Shown in pieces: positions 55,304-64,000 of a DNA stretch of 64,000 nt. Within the stretch, counting starts at the first letter, position 1. The number at the start of each line of letters is the position of its first letter. The notes beneath the pieces are model-generated. The model ran no database searches. It had not been told where the DNA came from and saw only the letters and a list, made by a program, of their open reading frames with translations. The translations under genes and the position numbers were made by a program. Source of the stretch: Seonamhaeicola sp. ML3 (GTDB taxonomy: Bacteria; Bacteroidota; Bacteroidia; Flavobacteriales; Flavobacteriaceae); assembly GCF_023273855.1 (NCBI RefSeq), contig NZ_CP096884.1:1178001-1242000 (forward strand). The letters are read 5' to 3'.

Positions 55304-55648
55304 TTACTTTTTCTTTAAAGGCTCGGTTTCAAAAGACAAACCTTCAAATCCTGTTTTCATAAAATTCCTGATGTTTTGATGGCCTTCACCATTAGGGTCT
55401 TTTAAAACATCATCAAAATAGAATTGACCAAAACAAGCCAAAGTTTCTTCTTGTGTAAGAGCTTCAGCTTTTGCAAAAGCAAATAATTTGCAGGAACCAG
55501 AGTTTTGACCCTCGGCATTTTCTAAACTACCATTTTTAAATGCAGTAGGAGTGAAATTATAATTCGACTCTATAGCTTCCATAGTTTCTGAAAATTCTAT
55601 TCCTGTTGGATTTGCTTTGAGTTTATTTTTAAATTCTTGTATGTTCAT
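55304..55648 (-). CDS. HopJ-family small protein
   Basis: The 114-residue cytoplasmic protein matches the HopJ type III effector family by its core (AIESNYNFTPTAFKNGSLEN, GQNSGSCKLFAFAKAEALT, FGQFYFDDVLKDPNGEGHQNIRNFMKTGFEGL). The name comes from a Pseudomonas effector; most homologues, including this one, are in bacteria without type III secretion and have no known function. Lies between rsmI and the repeat element. Confidence 0.85.
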   Translation of the reverse strand: MNIQEFKNKLKANPTGIEFSETMEAIESNYNFTPTAFKNGSLENAEGQNSGSCKLFAFAKAEALTQEETLACFGQFYFDDVLKDPNGEGHQNIRNFMKTGFEGLSFETEPLKKK

Positions 55649-55671
55649 TTTATGTTTTTAGATGCTTCACT

Positions 55672-56343
55672 TTATTTTTTTCCACTAACTACAATAACAA
55701 TCTCTCCTTTAGGCGGTTTCTTTGTGTAATGCTCTAACACTTCTTTAGCCGTTCCTCGAACCGTTTCTTCGTATAATTTGGTGAGCTCTCGTGATACTGA
55801 TAGTAGTCTATCCTCGCCAAAATATTCGCAGAAATGCCCTAGGGTCTTTACCAATTTATGCGGACTCTCATAAAAAATCATGGTTCGGGTTTCTTCAGCC
55901 AGCAGTAAAAGTCGGGTTTGTCTGCCTTTCTTAACAGGTAAAAAGCCTTCGAATACAAACTTGTCATTAGGCAGACCAGAGTTTACCAATGCCGGTACAA
56001 AAGCCGTGGCTCCAGGTAAACACTCAACAGCAATATCGTTTTCAATACAAGCTCTAGACAGTAAAAATCCTGGGTCTGAAATCGCAGGCGTTCCCGCATC
56101 GCTCACCAGAGCAATTGTTATTCCAGATTTTAACTTTTGCACAACGCTATCAACCATTTTATGCTCATTATGCATGTGGTGCGATTGCATAGGTGTCGCA
56201 ATTTCAAAATGCTTAAGAAGTTTACCCGAAGTACGTGTGTCTTCAGCAAGGATTAAGTCTGCTTTTTTTAAAACTTCAACGGCTCTAAAAGTGATGTCTT
56301 TTAAATTGCCAATAGGAGTTGGGACTATGTAGAGTTTACTCAT
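55672..56343 (-). CDS. rsmI: 16S rRNA (cytidine-1402-2 prime-O) methyltransferase
   Basis: Methylates C1402 of 16S rRNA with S-adenosylmethionine. The 223-residue tetrapyrrole-methylase-fold protein has LYIVPTPIGNLKDITFRA, LILAEDTRTSGKLL, IALVSDAGTPAISDPGF, LPGATAFVPALVNSGLP and FYESPHKLVKTL. It is shorter than the E. coli enzyme at the C-terminus, as is common in Bacteroidota. Confidence 0.95.
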   Translation of the reverse strand: MSKLYIVPTPIGNLKDITFRAVEVLKKADLILAEDTRTSGKLLKHFEIATPMQSHHMHNEHKMVDSVVQKLKSGITIALVSDAGTPAISDPGFLLSRACIENDIAVECLPGATAFVPALVNSGLPNDKFVFEGFLPVKKGRQTRLLLLAEETRTMIFYESPHKLVKTLGHFCEYFGEDRLLSVSRELTKLYEETVRGTAKEVLEHYTKKPPKGEIVIVVSGKK

Positions 56344-56436
56344 GTAATTTTAGTCAGGATAAGATATTTTGCTCACAGTTAGATTCCCGCATTCGGGAAA
56401 ATGACAGTTTTAGAAGGAATCTCGAGAAGTACGTTT

Positions 56437-57174
56437 TCAATTAAACTTGGCTTCAATAATTTCTAAAAAGCGTTCTTCAAACTCCTCTTTACCAACCCAA
56501 TCTTGATAGTCTGGTTTAACTATTCCGCTTATAAAGCGTTTCGCATCATCTAGAGATGCCGAGGTGTTTATTTGAGAAATAACACGGTCGTAATCCTCTG
56601 GCTTACCATCAAATAAGTGTTTTATGAAAGCCAACTTATCATTAAGGCCAATATTTAGTCCACCACTTTTTAGTTTTTCGTTTAAGGATTTTTTTTCCGA
56701 CTGCCCATTCGCTTTAGACACAGGTTCAAAAACGGGCATTTCTTTAAAATCAGCAGTAAGTTCGTCTAAATCTTGCTTTTTAGAAATGCGTTCTGGTATC
56801 GCTTCTTCGAATACAGCATCTACCTGCTGTGCTTCATGAGGCATTTGAGCCACCATATCTTTTATGGTTTCCATAAGCGGTTCGGAGATGGCCTCTTCTT
56901 CAGAATCATCTAAGTTTATATAGATTTTGTCTTCAACCTCAATATTATCGCTCACTTTATTATTGAAAGCCGTATCTAACATATCAAAAAATGAAGAATC
57001 ACTACCAATTGTTGGAATGGCATCTTCAAAATTCTCATGAGCAAATTTTAATACCGATAGTTTTTCATAGAGCAAGGTAACCTCGGCATGCATTTTTACA
57101 ACATCTTCTTTACCCTTAAGTTTTAATATTCTATGGGCAATGCTAATTAACTCAGACTCCAACTTCTTCTTCAT
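56437..57174 (-). CDS. Conserved-looking cytoplasmic protein, unknown function
   Basis: The 245-residue protein is helical and acidic. Residues 1-45 are a basic-acidic helix (LESELISIAHRILKLKGKEDVV), the middle is low-complexity and acidic (EDKIYINLDDSEEEAISEP), and residues 165-240 are a compact helical domain (GLNDKLAFIKHLFDGKPEDYDRVISQI, DWVGKEEFEERFLEIIEAKF). I believe proteins of this shape are common in Flavobacteria beside rsmI and tdk, but the family has no role I can name. Confidence 0.7.
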   Translation of the reverse strand: MKKKLESELISIAHRILKLKGKEDVVKMHAEVTLLYEKLSVLKFAHENFEDAIPTIGSDSSFFDMLDTAFNNKVSDNIEVEDKIYINLDDSEEEAISEPLMETIKDMVAQMPHEAQQVDAVFEEAIPERISKKQDLDELTADFKEMPVFEPVSKANGQSEKKSLNEKLKSGGLNIGLNDKLAFIKHLFDGKPEDYDRVISQINTSASLDDAKRFISGIVKPDYQDWVGKEEFEERFLEIIEAKFN

Positions 57175-57282
57175 CCGTTCAAAATTTTAAAATATAATCT
57201 AATTAAGGCTTTTGATTTTTAATAAATTTACGCCACCTTTATACAAACGAAAAAAAGCTTGTATTAGTGCTAAAATTACGAA

Positions 57283-57930
57283 ATGTTTCTCGAAAATACT
57301 GTAAATCATAAAGAACAATTTGGTTGGATTGAAGTTATTTGCGGATCGATGTTTTCGGGCAAAACCGAAGAATTGATTCGCCGATTAAAGCGTGCCCAAA
57401 TTGCTAGGCAGAAAGTTGAGATTTTTAAACCTGCTATAGATGTACGCTATAACGAGGACATGGTCGTTTCGCACGATGAGAATCAAATTCGTTCTACACC
57501 AGTTCCGGCTGCTGCTAATATTCCCATTTTAGCAGATAATTGCGATGTTGTTGGTATTGATGAAGCCCAATTTTTTGATGATGAAATTGTTCGGGTTTGT
57601 AACGATTTAGCCAACAAAGGGATTCGTGTTATCGTTGCTGGTTTGGATATGGATTTTAAAGGCAATCCGTTCGGACCTATGCCCAATCTTATGGCCACCG
57701 CCGAATATGTAACCAAGGTGCATGCGGTTTGTACACGAACGGGGAATTTAGCCCAATACAGTTATAGGAAGGCCAAGAATGATAATTTAGTTATGCTAGG
57801 AGAGGTTGATGAGTATGAGCCGTTAAGCAGAGCAGCATTTTATAAAGCTATGACGCGAGATAAGGTAAGAAAAATGAAAGTGAACGACCCTGAAGAAGTG
57901 ACCGCTAAACCTAAAGATAAAGATGCCTAA
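57283..57930 (+). CDS. tdk: Thymidine kinase
   Basis: Phosphorylates thymidine for dTTP salvage. The 215-residue protein shows the P-loop [30 protein letters not shown] with the catalytic Glu, and [17 protein letters not shown]. The zinc-binding cysteines of many type II kinases are partly absent: only VCTRTG is recognisable. Overlaps alr by 8 nt. Confidence 0.95.
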   Translation: MFLENTVNHKEQFGWIEVICGSMFSGKTEELIRRLKRAQIARQKVEIFKPAIDVRYNEDMVVSHDENQIRSTPVPAAANIPILADNCDVVGIDEAQFFDDEIVRVCNDLANKGIRVIVAGLDMDFKGNPFGPMPNLMATAEYVTKVHAVCTRTGNLAQYSYRKAKNDNLVMLGEVDEYEPLSRAAFYKAMTRDKVRKMKVNDPEEVTAKPKDKDA

Positions 57931-59029
57931 AGCGCAAGAAACTGTATTAGAAATTGATTTAAAAGCACTTAAGCAGAATTTTGAGCATTTAAAATCAAAA
58001 CTCAACAAGTCTACCAAGTTTTTAGCGGTTGTAAAAGCCTTTGGGTATGGCAGCGATGCTGTAGAAATAGCCAATTATCTTCAAAAATTAGGAGCAGATT
58101 ACTTTGCTGTGGCTTATGCCAACGAGGGTGTGGAATTACGTAAAGCGGGTATAACAAGCCCTATTTTAGTGCTGCATCCTATTCCTGCAAACTTCAAGAC
58201 AATTATTGAATACTGTTTAGAACCCAACCTATACAATGCCAAAGTTTTAAAAGAGTTTATAGCATCTGCAACCCAAGAAAAACTTAATGATTATCCTGTT
58301 CATATAAAATTCAATACAGGTTTAAATCGCTTGGGTTTTGGAGAAAATGACTTAAATTTTATTGTTTCAGAATTAAAGCAAACCAATGCCATAACTGTAA
58401 CGTCTTTATTTTCTCATCTGGCTGCCAGTGAAGATTTAAACGAAAAGGAATTTACCAAAAATCAAATTGAATCTTTTAAAGCCATTGCCAAAACGTTTAT
58501 TAATGCTCTGGGTTATAAGCCCATGCTTCATATATGCAATACCTCGGGAATTTTAAATTATCCCGAAGCTCATTTCGATATGGTGAGAAGCGGTATTGGT
58601 ATGTATGGCTTTGGAAACTCCGACAAAGAGAATAAACATTTAGTACCCATTGCTTCATTAAAAACCATCATTTCGCAAATTCATACCATTGAAAAAGGGG
58701 AATCTGTAGGGTATAATAGAGCGTTTGTTAGTGATGGCAGCTATAAAACCGCAACTTTACCTATTGGGCATGCCGATGGTATTGGACGGCAATACGGCAA
58801 TGGAAAGGGATTTGTAATTATAAATGAAACTCGTGCGCCAATTATGGGCAATGTCTGTATGGATATGATTATGGTGAACATTACCAATATTGATTGCAAA
58901 GAGGGCGACGAGGTTATCATCTTCAATTCTGGCCTAACTGCAGAGCATTTAGCGCAATCTGCCAATACTATTTCTTACGAGCTCATTACTGGAATATCAC
59001 AACGCGTTAAACGTATCTTTTTACAATAG
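57923..59029 (+). CDS. alr: Alanine racemase
   Basis: Makes D-alanine for peptidoglycan from L-alanine using pyridoxal phosphate. The 368-residue protein has the PLP lysine K38 in [31 protein letters not shown] and the C-terminal domain catalytic tyrosine Y264 in SVGYNRAF. The ATG lies inside the last 8 nt of tdk, giving coupled translation. Confidence 0.95.
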   Translation: MPKAQETVLEIDLKALKQNFEHLKSKLNKSTKFLAVVKAFGYGSDAVEIANYLQKLGADYFAVAYANEGVELRKAGITSPILVLHPIPANFKTIIEYCLEPNLYNAKVLKEFIASATQEKLNDYPVHIKFNTGLNRLGFGENDLNFIVSELKQTNAITVTSLFSHLAASEDLNEKEFTKNQIESFKAIAKTFINALGYKPMLHICNTSGILNYPEAHFDMVRSGIGMYGFGNSDKENKHLVPIASLKTIISQIHTIEKGESVGYNRAFVSDGSYKTATLPIGHADGIGRQYGNGKGFVIINETRAPIMGNVCMDMIMVNITNIDCKEGDEVIIFNSGLTAEHLAQSANTISYELITGISQRVKRIFLQ

Positions 59030-59089
59030 TAGCTTAACAAATGTGACTTTTTATTATTTTAGTGTCTCACTAACTATAAAATTACAATT

Positions 59090-59494
59090 ATGTTAAAAGA
59101 GTTTAAAGAATTTGCAATGAAGGGCAACCTTGTAGACATTGCAGTAGGTTTTGTTATGGGTGCTGCTTTTAAGCAAGTGGTAACCTCATTTACCGGAGGT
59201 ATTGTATCTCCATTAATTGGATTGATTTTCAATGCAGATTTCAAAGCATTAAAATACAAACTCAAAGATGGTACAGTGAACGACGCAGGTGAAACCGTAG
59301 GAGAAGTTTTCTTAGAGTATGGAACATTTTTAACTCATGTTATCGATTTTATCATTGTGGCTTTTGTTATGTTCCTAATGGTGAAAGGCATCAATAAAAT
59401 GAAGAAGAAAGAAGAGCCGGCTCCAGAACCAGCTCCTGCAGGACCAACTCAAGAAGAATTGCTTTCTGAGATTAGAGATTTATTGAAAAAATAA
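59090..59494 (+). CDS. mscL: Large-conductance mechanosensitive channel
   Basis: A 134-residue inner-membrane channel that opens on osmotic down-shock. N-terminal FKEFAMKGNLVDIAVGFVMGAAF is the pore-lining helix, then TSFTGGIVSPLIG, a periplasmic loop and a second helix (FIIVAFVMFLMVKGIN). The C-terminal tail is proline/alanine-rich (EPAPEPAPAGPTQEE). Ends at an intrinsic terminator. Confidence 0.96.
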   Translation: MLKEFKEFAMKGNLVDIAVGFVMGAAFKQVVTSFTGGIVSPLIGLIFNADFKALKYKLKDGTVNDAGETVGEVFLEYGTFLTHVIDFIIVAFVMFLMVKGINKMKKKEEPAPEPAPAGPTQEELLSEIRDLLKK

Positions 59495-59532
59495 CTAAAT
59501 GTTAAATAAATAACAACCTGTTATTTGTTGTT

Positions 59533-59570
59533 AAAAAGACCTTGTTTTAGAAAATTCAAGGTCTTTTTTT
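59533..59570 (+). terminator. Intrinsic terminator of mscL
   Basis: AAAAAGACCTTG pairs with CAAGGTCTTTTT around a 12-nt loop, followed by T residues. Confidence 0.85.
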
Positions 59571-59628
59571 TAGTTTAAAACAACAATTAATACTTAGTTT
59601 TGCCCCATAATTTTTAAAACATAAAGAA

Positions 59629-60618
59629 ATGAAAGTAGCTGTAGTTGGAGCCACTGGAATGGTAGGCGAAGTTATGCTAAAAGTTCTTGCAGAACGCAAT
59701 TTTCCAATAACTGAATTAATCCCGGTAGCCTCAGAGCGGTCGGTTGGTAAAACATTAACCTATAAGGGGAATGATTATACCGTTGTTGGTTTAGAAACAG
59801 CTGTTTCAATGAAACCAGATATCGCTTTATTCTCTGCAGGTGGAGGCACGTCTTTAGAATGGGCTCCTAAATTCGCAGAGGCAGGTACAACTGTAGTCGA
59901 TAACTCTTCGGCATGGAGAATGGACCCAACAAAAAAATTGGTAGTTCCAGAAATCAACGCCAATGTTTTAACAAAAGAAGATAAAATTATTGCTAACCCT
60001 AACTGCTCAACTATTCAGTTGGTAATGGCTTTAAATCCGCTTCATAAAAAATACAACATGAAACGTGTGGTGGTTTCTACATACCAATCTGTTTCAGGAA
60101 CTGGTGTTAAAGCTGTACAACAATTAGAAAACGAAATTGCTGGTATAGATGGCGAAATGGCATATCCTTACCCCATTGGTAGAAATGCATTACCGCATTG
60201 TGATGTGTTTTTAGAAAATGGGTACACCAAAGAAGAAATGAAACTAGCTAGGGAGCCTCAAAAGATTATGGACGACAAAACATTTTCTGTTTCGGCAACT
60301 GCAGTTAGAATCCCTACTGCAGGTGGACATTCTGAGTCTGTAAATGTTGAGTTTGAAAATGATTTTGATTTAGCTGAAGTGCGTCAATTATTAAGCGAAA
60401 CACCTGGTATAGTAGTTCAAGACGATTTAGAAAACAACTCATACCCAATGCCTATTTACGCGCACGATAAAGACGAGGTTTTTGTTGGACGTATAAGAAG
60501 AGATGAAACACAACCAAACACGTTGAACATGTGGATTGTTGCCGATAACCTTCGTAAAGGTGCTGCGACCAACACCATTCAAATTGCAGAGTATTTAGTT
60601 GAAAATAATTTAGTCTAA
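59629..60618 (+). CDS. asd: Aspartate-semialdehyde dehydrogenase
   Basis: Reduces aspartyl phosphate to the semialdehyde in the lysine, threonine, methionine and diaminopimelate pathways. The 329-residue protein has [13 protein letters not shown], the catalytic C126 in [24 protein letters not shown] and [14 protein letters not shown]. An intrinsic terminator follows 25 nt after the stop. Confidence 0.96.
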   Translation: MKVAVVGATGMVGEVMLKVLAERNFPITELIPVASERSVGKTLTYKGNDYTVVGLETAVSMKPDIALFSAGGGTSLEWAPKFAEAGTTVVDNSSAWRMDPTKKLVVPEINANVLTKEDKIIANPNCSTIQLVMALNPLHKKYNMKRVVVSTYQSVSGTGVKAVQQLENEIAGIDGEMAYPYPIGRNALPHCDVFLENGYTKEEMKLAREPQKIMDDKTFSVSATAVRIPTAGGHSESVNVEFENDFDLAEVRQLLSETPGIVVQDDLENNSYPMPIYAHDKDEVFVGRIRRDETQPNTLNMWIVADNLRKGAATNTIQIAEYLVENNLV

Positions 60619-60637
60619 ATTACTTTTCTATAAAAGA

Positions 60638-62839
60638 TTGTTAAAGGCCTCTGTTAACTGCAGGGGCCTTTTTATTTTTGACAAAAAAGCAATAGCGATT
60701 GGTCTTTTTGTCTTTGGGAGTTTGATAAGTTGTCAACCACTCCAAACAAAACAAAAAAATATTACCGTGAATTATCCAAAAACCAAAACTGTAGATATCG
60801 TAGACACCTATTTTGGTGTCGAAGTAAAAGACCCCTATCGTTGGCTAGAAGACGATATGAGCGAAGAAACCGCCAACTGGGTTAAGTCTCAAAACCAAGC
60901 TACTTTTGGATATTTAGACAATATTCCCTTTAGGGAGGCATTTAAAGAGCGTCTTTCTTCATTGTGGAATTATGAAAAAGTTGGTGCGCCCTTTAAAGAA
61001 GGGAAACACACCTATTACTTTAAAAACAACGGACTTCAAAATCAATATATACTTTATAGAAAAAATGAAGATGGTGAAGATGAGGTCTTCCTTGACCCAA
61101 ACGCGTTTTCTGAAGACGGTACTGTTTCTTTAGGTCAAATTAGTTTTTCAAAAGATGGCAGTATTCTAGCTTACTCCATTTCTGAAGGCGGAAGTGATTG
61201 GCGAAAAATTATTGTCATGGACGTCGAAACTAAAGCAATATTAGAAGACAGCATATTAGATGTGAAATTCAGTGGCATATCATGGTTCAAAAGCGAAGGT
61301 TTCTATTATTCTAGTTATGACAAACCCGAAGGAAGTGAGCTATCTGCTAAAACAGACCAACATAAATTATATTATCATAAATTGGGTACATCACAAAAAG
61401 ATGATACCGTGATTTTTGGGGCAACACAGGCTCAAAAACACCGTTACGTTAGAGGATCTGTAACCGAAGATAATTCTTATTTATTGATAGATGCTAGTAT
61501 ATCTACCTCTGGAAACAAACTGTTTTTAAAAGACTTAAGCAAACCTGACAGCGAGCTCATAACCATTTTAAATGATGAAAAAAGCGACACTTATATTATT
61601 GACAATGATAACAATACACTATTTTTAGTAACCAACCTAGATGCACCGAATAAACGTATTGTAAAGACCGATATCGAAAATCCCACACCAGAAAATTGGG
61701 TAGATGTAATTCCAGAAACCGAACACGTTTTATTGCCTTCAACCTCTGGAAAATATTTTATAGCAGAATATATGGTTGATGCTATTTCTAAGGTTATACA
61801 ATATGACTATAATGGAAAATTAATAAGAGAGATTACACTCCCCGGTATTGGAAATGCAAGTGGTTTTGGAAGCAAAAAAGAGGAAACTATTGACTATTTC
61901 AACTTTACCAATTATTATACCTCATCTAGTACCTATACGTTTAACTTAGAAACCGGAGAGACAAAATTATATAGAAAATCTGCCATAGCATTTAATAGCG
62001 ATGACTACGAAAGCCGTCAAGTGTTTTACACATCAAAAGATGGAACTAAAGTGCCTATGATAATTACCCACAAAAAGGGCCTTGAATTAAATGGTAAAAA
62101 CCCCACTATGCTTTATGGTTATGGGGGATTCAACATTAGTTTAAATCCTTCGTTTAACATTGGGATGGCTGTTTGGATGGAGCAGGGTGGCATTTATGCG
62201 GTTCCAAATATTCGTGGCGGTGGAGAATACGGTAAAAAATGGCACAATGCAGGTACTAAAACCCAAAAACAAAATGTGTTTGATGACTTTATTGCTGCAG
62301 CCGAATATCTCATTGAAAATAACTATACTTCCCCTCAATATCTTGCACTTAGAGGAGGTTCAAATGGTGGTTTATTAGTTGGTGCTGTTATGACCCAAAG
62401 ACCAGATTTAGCAAAGGTCGCTTTACCCGCCGTTGGAGTTCTGGATATGTTAAGGTATCACACCTTTACTGCTGGCGCAGGATGGGCGTACGATTACGGA
62501 ACTGCCGAAGACAGCAAAGCTATGTTCGAATATCTAAAAGGGTATTCCCCGTTACACAATATAAACCAAGGTGTTGAATACCCTGCAACTTTGATAACCA
62601 CAGGTGACCATGACGACCGTGTTGTGCCAGCTCATAGTTTTAAATTTGCTGCCGAGTTGCAAAGTAAACAGACTGGCAATAACCCCGCTCTTATAAGAAT
62701 TGAAACCGATGCCGGTCACGGTGCGGGAACTCCTGTTAGTAAAATCATTGAACAGTACGCCGATATTTTCAGTTTTACTTTATATAATATGGGCTATAAG
62801 GTGTTGCCATATAAAACCAAGGAAAAAATTAAAGGATAA
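60638..62839 (+). CDS. Prolyl oligopeptidase family serine peptidase (lipoprotein, start unclear)
   Basis: The product has the POP fold: an N-terminal seven-blade propeller ([15 protein letters not shown] onward) and a C-terminal hydrolase domain with [13 protein letters not shown] (nucleophile Ser), [14 protein letters not shown] (Asp) and DAGHGAGT (His). It cleaves after proline in short peptides. The frame opens at a TTG (60638), but the first 14 codons lie in the asd terminator, and the lipoprotein signal (GSLISC, cysteine at position 32 of the frame) starts later with no ATG, GTG or TTG in frame. The real start may be a rare ATT (60674), or the ATG has been lost. The remainder is intact. 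Confidence 0.85.
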   Translation: MLKASVNCRGLFIFDKKAIAIGLFVFGSLISCQPLQTKQKNITVNYPKTKTVDIVDTYFGVEVKDPYRWLEDDMSEETANWVKSQNQATFGYLDNIPFREAFKERLSSLWNYEKVGAPFKEGKHTYYFKNNGLQNQYILYRKNEDGEDEVFLDPNAFSEDGTVSLGQISFSKDGSILAYSISEGGSDWRKIIVMDVETKAILEDSILDVKFSGISWFKSEGFYYSSYDKPEGSELSAKTDQHKLYYHKLGTSQKDDTVIFGATQAQKHRYVRGSVTEDNSYLLIDASISTSGNKLFLKDLSKPDSELITILNDEKSDTYIIDNDNNTLFLVTNLDAPNKRIVKTDIENPTPENWVDVIPETEHVLLPSTSGKYFIAEYMVDAISKVIQYDYNGKLIREITLPGIGNASGFGSKKEETIDYFNFTNYYTSSSTYTFNLETGETKLYRKSAIAFNSDDYESRQVFYTSKDGTKVPMIITHKKGLELNGKNPTMLYGYGGFNISLNPSFNIGMAVWMEQGGIYAVPNIRGGGEYGKKWHNAGTKTQKQNVFDDFIAAAEYLIENNYTSPQYLALRGGSNGGLLVGAVMTQRPDLAKVALPAVGVLDMLRYHTFTAGAGWAYDYGTAEDSKAMFEYLKGYSPLHNINQGVEYPATLITTGDHDDRVVPAHSFKFAAELQSKQTGNNPALIRIETDAGHGAGTPVSKIIEQYADIFSFTLYNMGYKVLPYKTKEKIKG
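60643..60680 (+). terminator. Intrinsic terminator of asd, overlapping the next reading frame
   Basis: AAAGGCCTCTG pairs with CAGGGGCCTTT (one U-G pair) around a 7-nt loop, followed by TTTTATTTTT. It lies inside the open part of the following reading frame, upstream of the lipoprotein signal. Confidence 0.8.
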
Positions 62840-62889
62840 GAACTCAAGTGTTTTCAATTTAAAGACCTTACCTAAATAGAACCAAGACT

Positions 62890-62930
62890 TGTCATTCTGA
62901 GAACCTGAAACGAGTTCAGGTTGACAAAAA
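62890..62930. repeat. Dispersed intergenic hairpin repeat
   Basis: TTGTCATTCTGAGAACCTG followed by AAACGAGTTCAGGTTGACAA forms a hairpin with AACCTGAA and TTCAGGTT arms, and the outer TTGTC pairs with GACAA. Same family as the 328-432 and 20642-20670 units. Confidence 0.6.
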
Positions 62931-62985
62931 TTCCACTTTTTAGCCATCGCCATTTTTTGTGTTATTTTTACAACTTTAAAAAAAG

Positions 62986-63900
62986 ATGCTGGAAGTAAAA
63001 AACATATCATTCAGTTATTTAGAAGAGCCTACTTTAAAGAACATATCTTTTAAGGTAAAGAGCGGAGAACACTTGGCGGTTATTGGTGAAAGTGGTTCAG
63101 GAAAAAGTACACTTTTGAAGCTCCTCTATGGGGAATATGATTTAACTGAAGGTTCTATCTATTGGAACGAAAATCAAATTTTAGGCCCAGCTTACAACCT
63201 GGTTATCGGCTACGATTTCATGAAATATGTGGCTCAAGAATTCGACTTAATGCCCTTTACAACCGTTGCCGAAAACATTGGGGAATTCCTATCTAACTTC
63301 TATCCGGAGGAAAAACAGCAACGTATAAGCGAATTGTTAGAAGTAGTTGAGTTGGCACCTTTGGCAAATACAAAAGTTAAATTGTTGAGTGGTGGACAAA
63401 AACAACGTGTTGCCCTAGCCAGAGCTCTTGCCAAGCAACCCGAAATTATTTTATTAGATGAACCCTTTAGCCATATCGATAATTTTAAAAAGCAGTCTTT
63501 ACGCAGAAAACTTTTTAATTTTCTAAAAGAGAAAAACATTACTTGTGTGGTGGCTACGCACGATAAAAATGATGTTATTTCTTATGCCGATAATATAATT
63601 GTTTTGGATAACAACAAAATCATTGACAATGGTACTCCAAATTACCTTTTTAACAATCCTAAAACACCGTTGATTGCCTCATTCTTTGGAGAATTTAATG
63701 TTATAGAACCCCACGGAATAGTTTATGCACACCAAATTAAAGTTGTTGAGAAATCGGCTTTAAAAGCTATAGTAAAACAATTTTATTACAACGGAACTTA
63801 CTATTTAATTGAAGCCGATTTGGGTGGGGAAATTATATTATTTCAACACCAAGATTTGATTGATAAACACAAAGAAATACATCTAGAAATTCAAAAATAG
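62986..63900 (+). CDS. ABC transporter ATP-binding protein
   Basis: The 304-residue protein has Walker A GESGSGKSTLLK, the signature LLSGGQKQRVALARALAKQP, Walker B IILLDEPFSHID, and the switch histidine in VVATHDKND. About 85 C-terminal residues extend beyond the ATPase core and look like a TOBE-type region (HQIKVVEKSALKAIVKQFYYNGTYYLIEADLGG), which occurs in polyamine, molybdate or sugar importers. No permease gene is nearby, so the transported molecule is unknown. Confidence 0.88.
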   Translation: MLEVKNISFSYLEEPTLKNISFKVKSGEHLAVIGESGSGKSTLLKLLYGEYDLTEGSIYWNENQILGPAYNLVIGYDFMKYVAQEFDLMPFTTVAENIGEFLSNFYPEEKQQRISELLEVVELAPLANTKVKLLSGGQKQRVALARALAKQPEIILLDEPFSHIDNFKKQSLRRKLFNFLKEKNITCVVATHDKNDVISYADNIIVLDNNKIIDNGTPNYLFNNPKTPLIASFFGEFNVIEPHGIVYAHQIKVVEKSALKAIVKQFYYNGTYYLIEADLGGEIILFQHQDLIDKHKEIHLEIQK

Positions 63901-64000
63901 TTAGAAAATTTCCTCTATTGTAAATTCTTGATTTCTGAAACTAATTTTATCTCCTGTTACTTTACCTAATAACAATTGCCCAATGGGTGTACTCGCTGAA
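63901..64000 (-). CDS. GreA/GreB-type C-terminal domain (partial)
   Basis: Thirty-two codons plus stop are visible on the minus strand; the gene continues past the window. The sequence SASTPIGQLLLGKVTGDKISFRNQEFTIEEIF matches the C-terminal FKBP-like end of the GreA/GreB transcript-cleavage family. It could equally be a stand-alone GreA/B-like protein. Its stop follows the convergent ABC gene by 0 nt. Confidence 0.7.
   Translation of the reverse strand, partial: SASTPIGQLLLGKVTGDKISFRNQEFTIEEIF

Noticed and set aside
55880..56332. A 150-codon plus-strand frame opposite rsmI
   Set aside because: rsmI motifs are intact on the minus strand and the antisense frame has no recognisable protein features.

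Overview
The window is an AT-rich, gene-dense stretch of a Bacteroidota chromosome, most likely a marine-type member of the Flavobacteriaceae. The evidence is the Bacteroidota promoter form (TTTG, about 19-21 nt, TAnnTTTG) seen before several genes, SusC-type sequences, an OmpA protein with thrombospondin type 3 repeats, an IPExxxVDY protein, lipoproteins with acidic residues after the lipid cysteine, and the gene order purN / acpP-fabF-rnc-IPExxxVDY-pyk. Nothing suggests a plasmid or an intact prophage. Most of the window is ordinary housekeeping chromosome with a few accessory patches.

Layout. 1-5.3 kb: the end of a bacterial alpha-2-macroglobulin gene and pbpC, separated by two secreted proteins of unknown role. 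5.3-7.6 kb: a small ECF sigma factor / putative anti-sigma locus with a secreted jelly-roll-like protein and a probably surface-exposed lipoprotein. 7.6-11.1 kb: RNA ligase RtcB overlapping a PcfJ-domain protein, preceded on the minus strand by a leader with a promoter, small ORFs and two intrinsic terminators. 11-15.3 kb: a membrane EEP-fold phosphodiesterase, a YCII-like lipoprotein, a CYTH triphosphatase, DNA polymerase IV and a GH26-like secreted glycosidase. 15.5-20.6 kb: pyruvate kinase and fatty-acid synthesis genes facing purN. 20.6-26 kb: viroplasmin/RNase H, a PfkB kinase, a long PurF-like protein, a 1-kb gap holding three near-identical structured small-RNA-like units, and superoxide dismutase. 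26-34.6 kb: an AddAB-type helicase/nuclease pair interrupted by an OmpA-family porin, an alpha/beta hydrolase and tRNA-Ala. 34.7-36 kb: a small accessory patch with a membrane protein and a lipoprotein broken by a stop codon. 36-46.3 kb: aldo/keto reductase, DlgD-like dehydrogenase, MATE exporter, two tiny membrane proteins, QueD, LpxH, MFS exporter, RecJ, OsmC, an AhpD-like protein and a frameshifted lipoprotein. 46.4-53.8 kb: a two-gene operon described below. 54-64 kb: uracil-DNA glycosylase family protein, HopJ, RsmI, Tdk, Alr, MscL, Asd, a prolyl oligopeptidase, an ABC ATPase and the end of a GreA/B-type gene.

Most notable locus. The SusC-like outer-membrane receptor at 46445-49273 has the N-terminal carboxypeptidase-regulatory-like domain and the beta-barrel, but the plug domain with its TonB-box-like DEVVVVGYG start is absent. 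A complete SusC-type plug lies instead inside the next gene (49278-53843), in the middle of a thioester-bearing alpha-2-macroglobulin. The two genes are 4 nt apart. This reads as a TonB receptor whose plug has been moved onto a protease-trap-like protein. The tandem small-RNA units at 24.5-25.2 kb and the RtcB-PcfJ leader are the next most interesting signals. All functional statements are inferred from sequence only; no database search was run.
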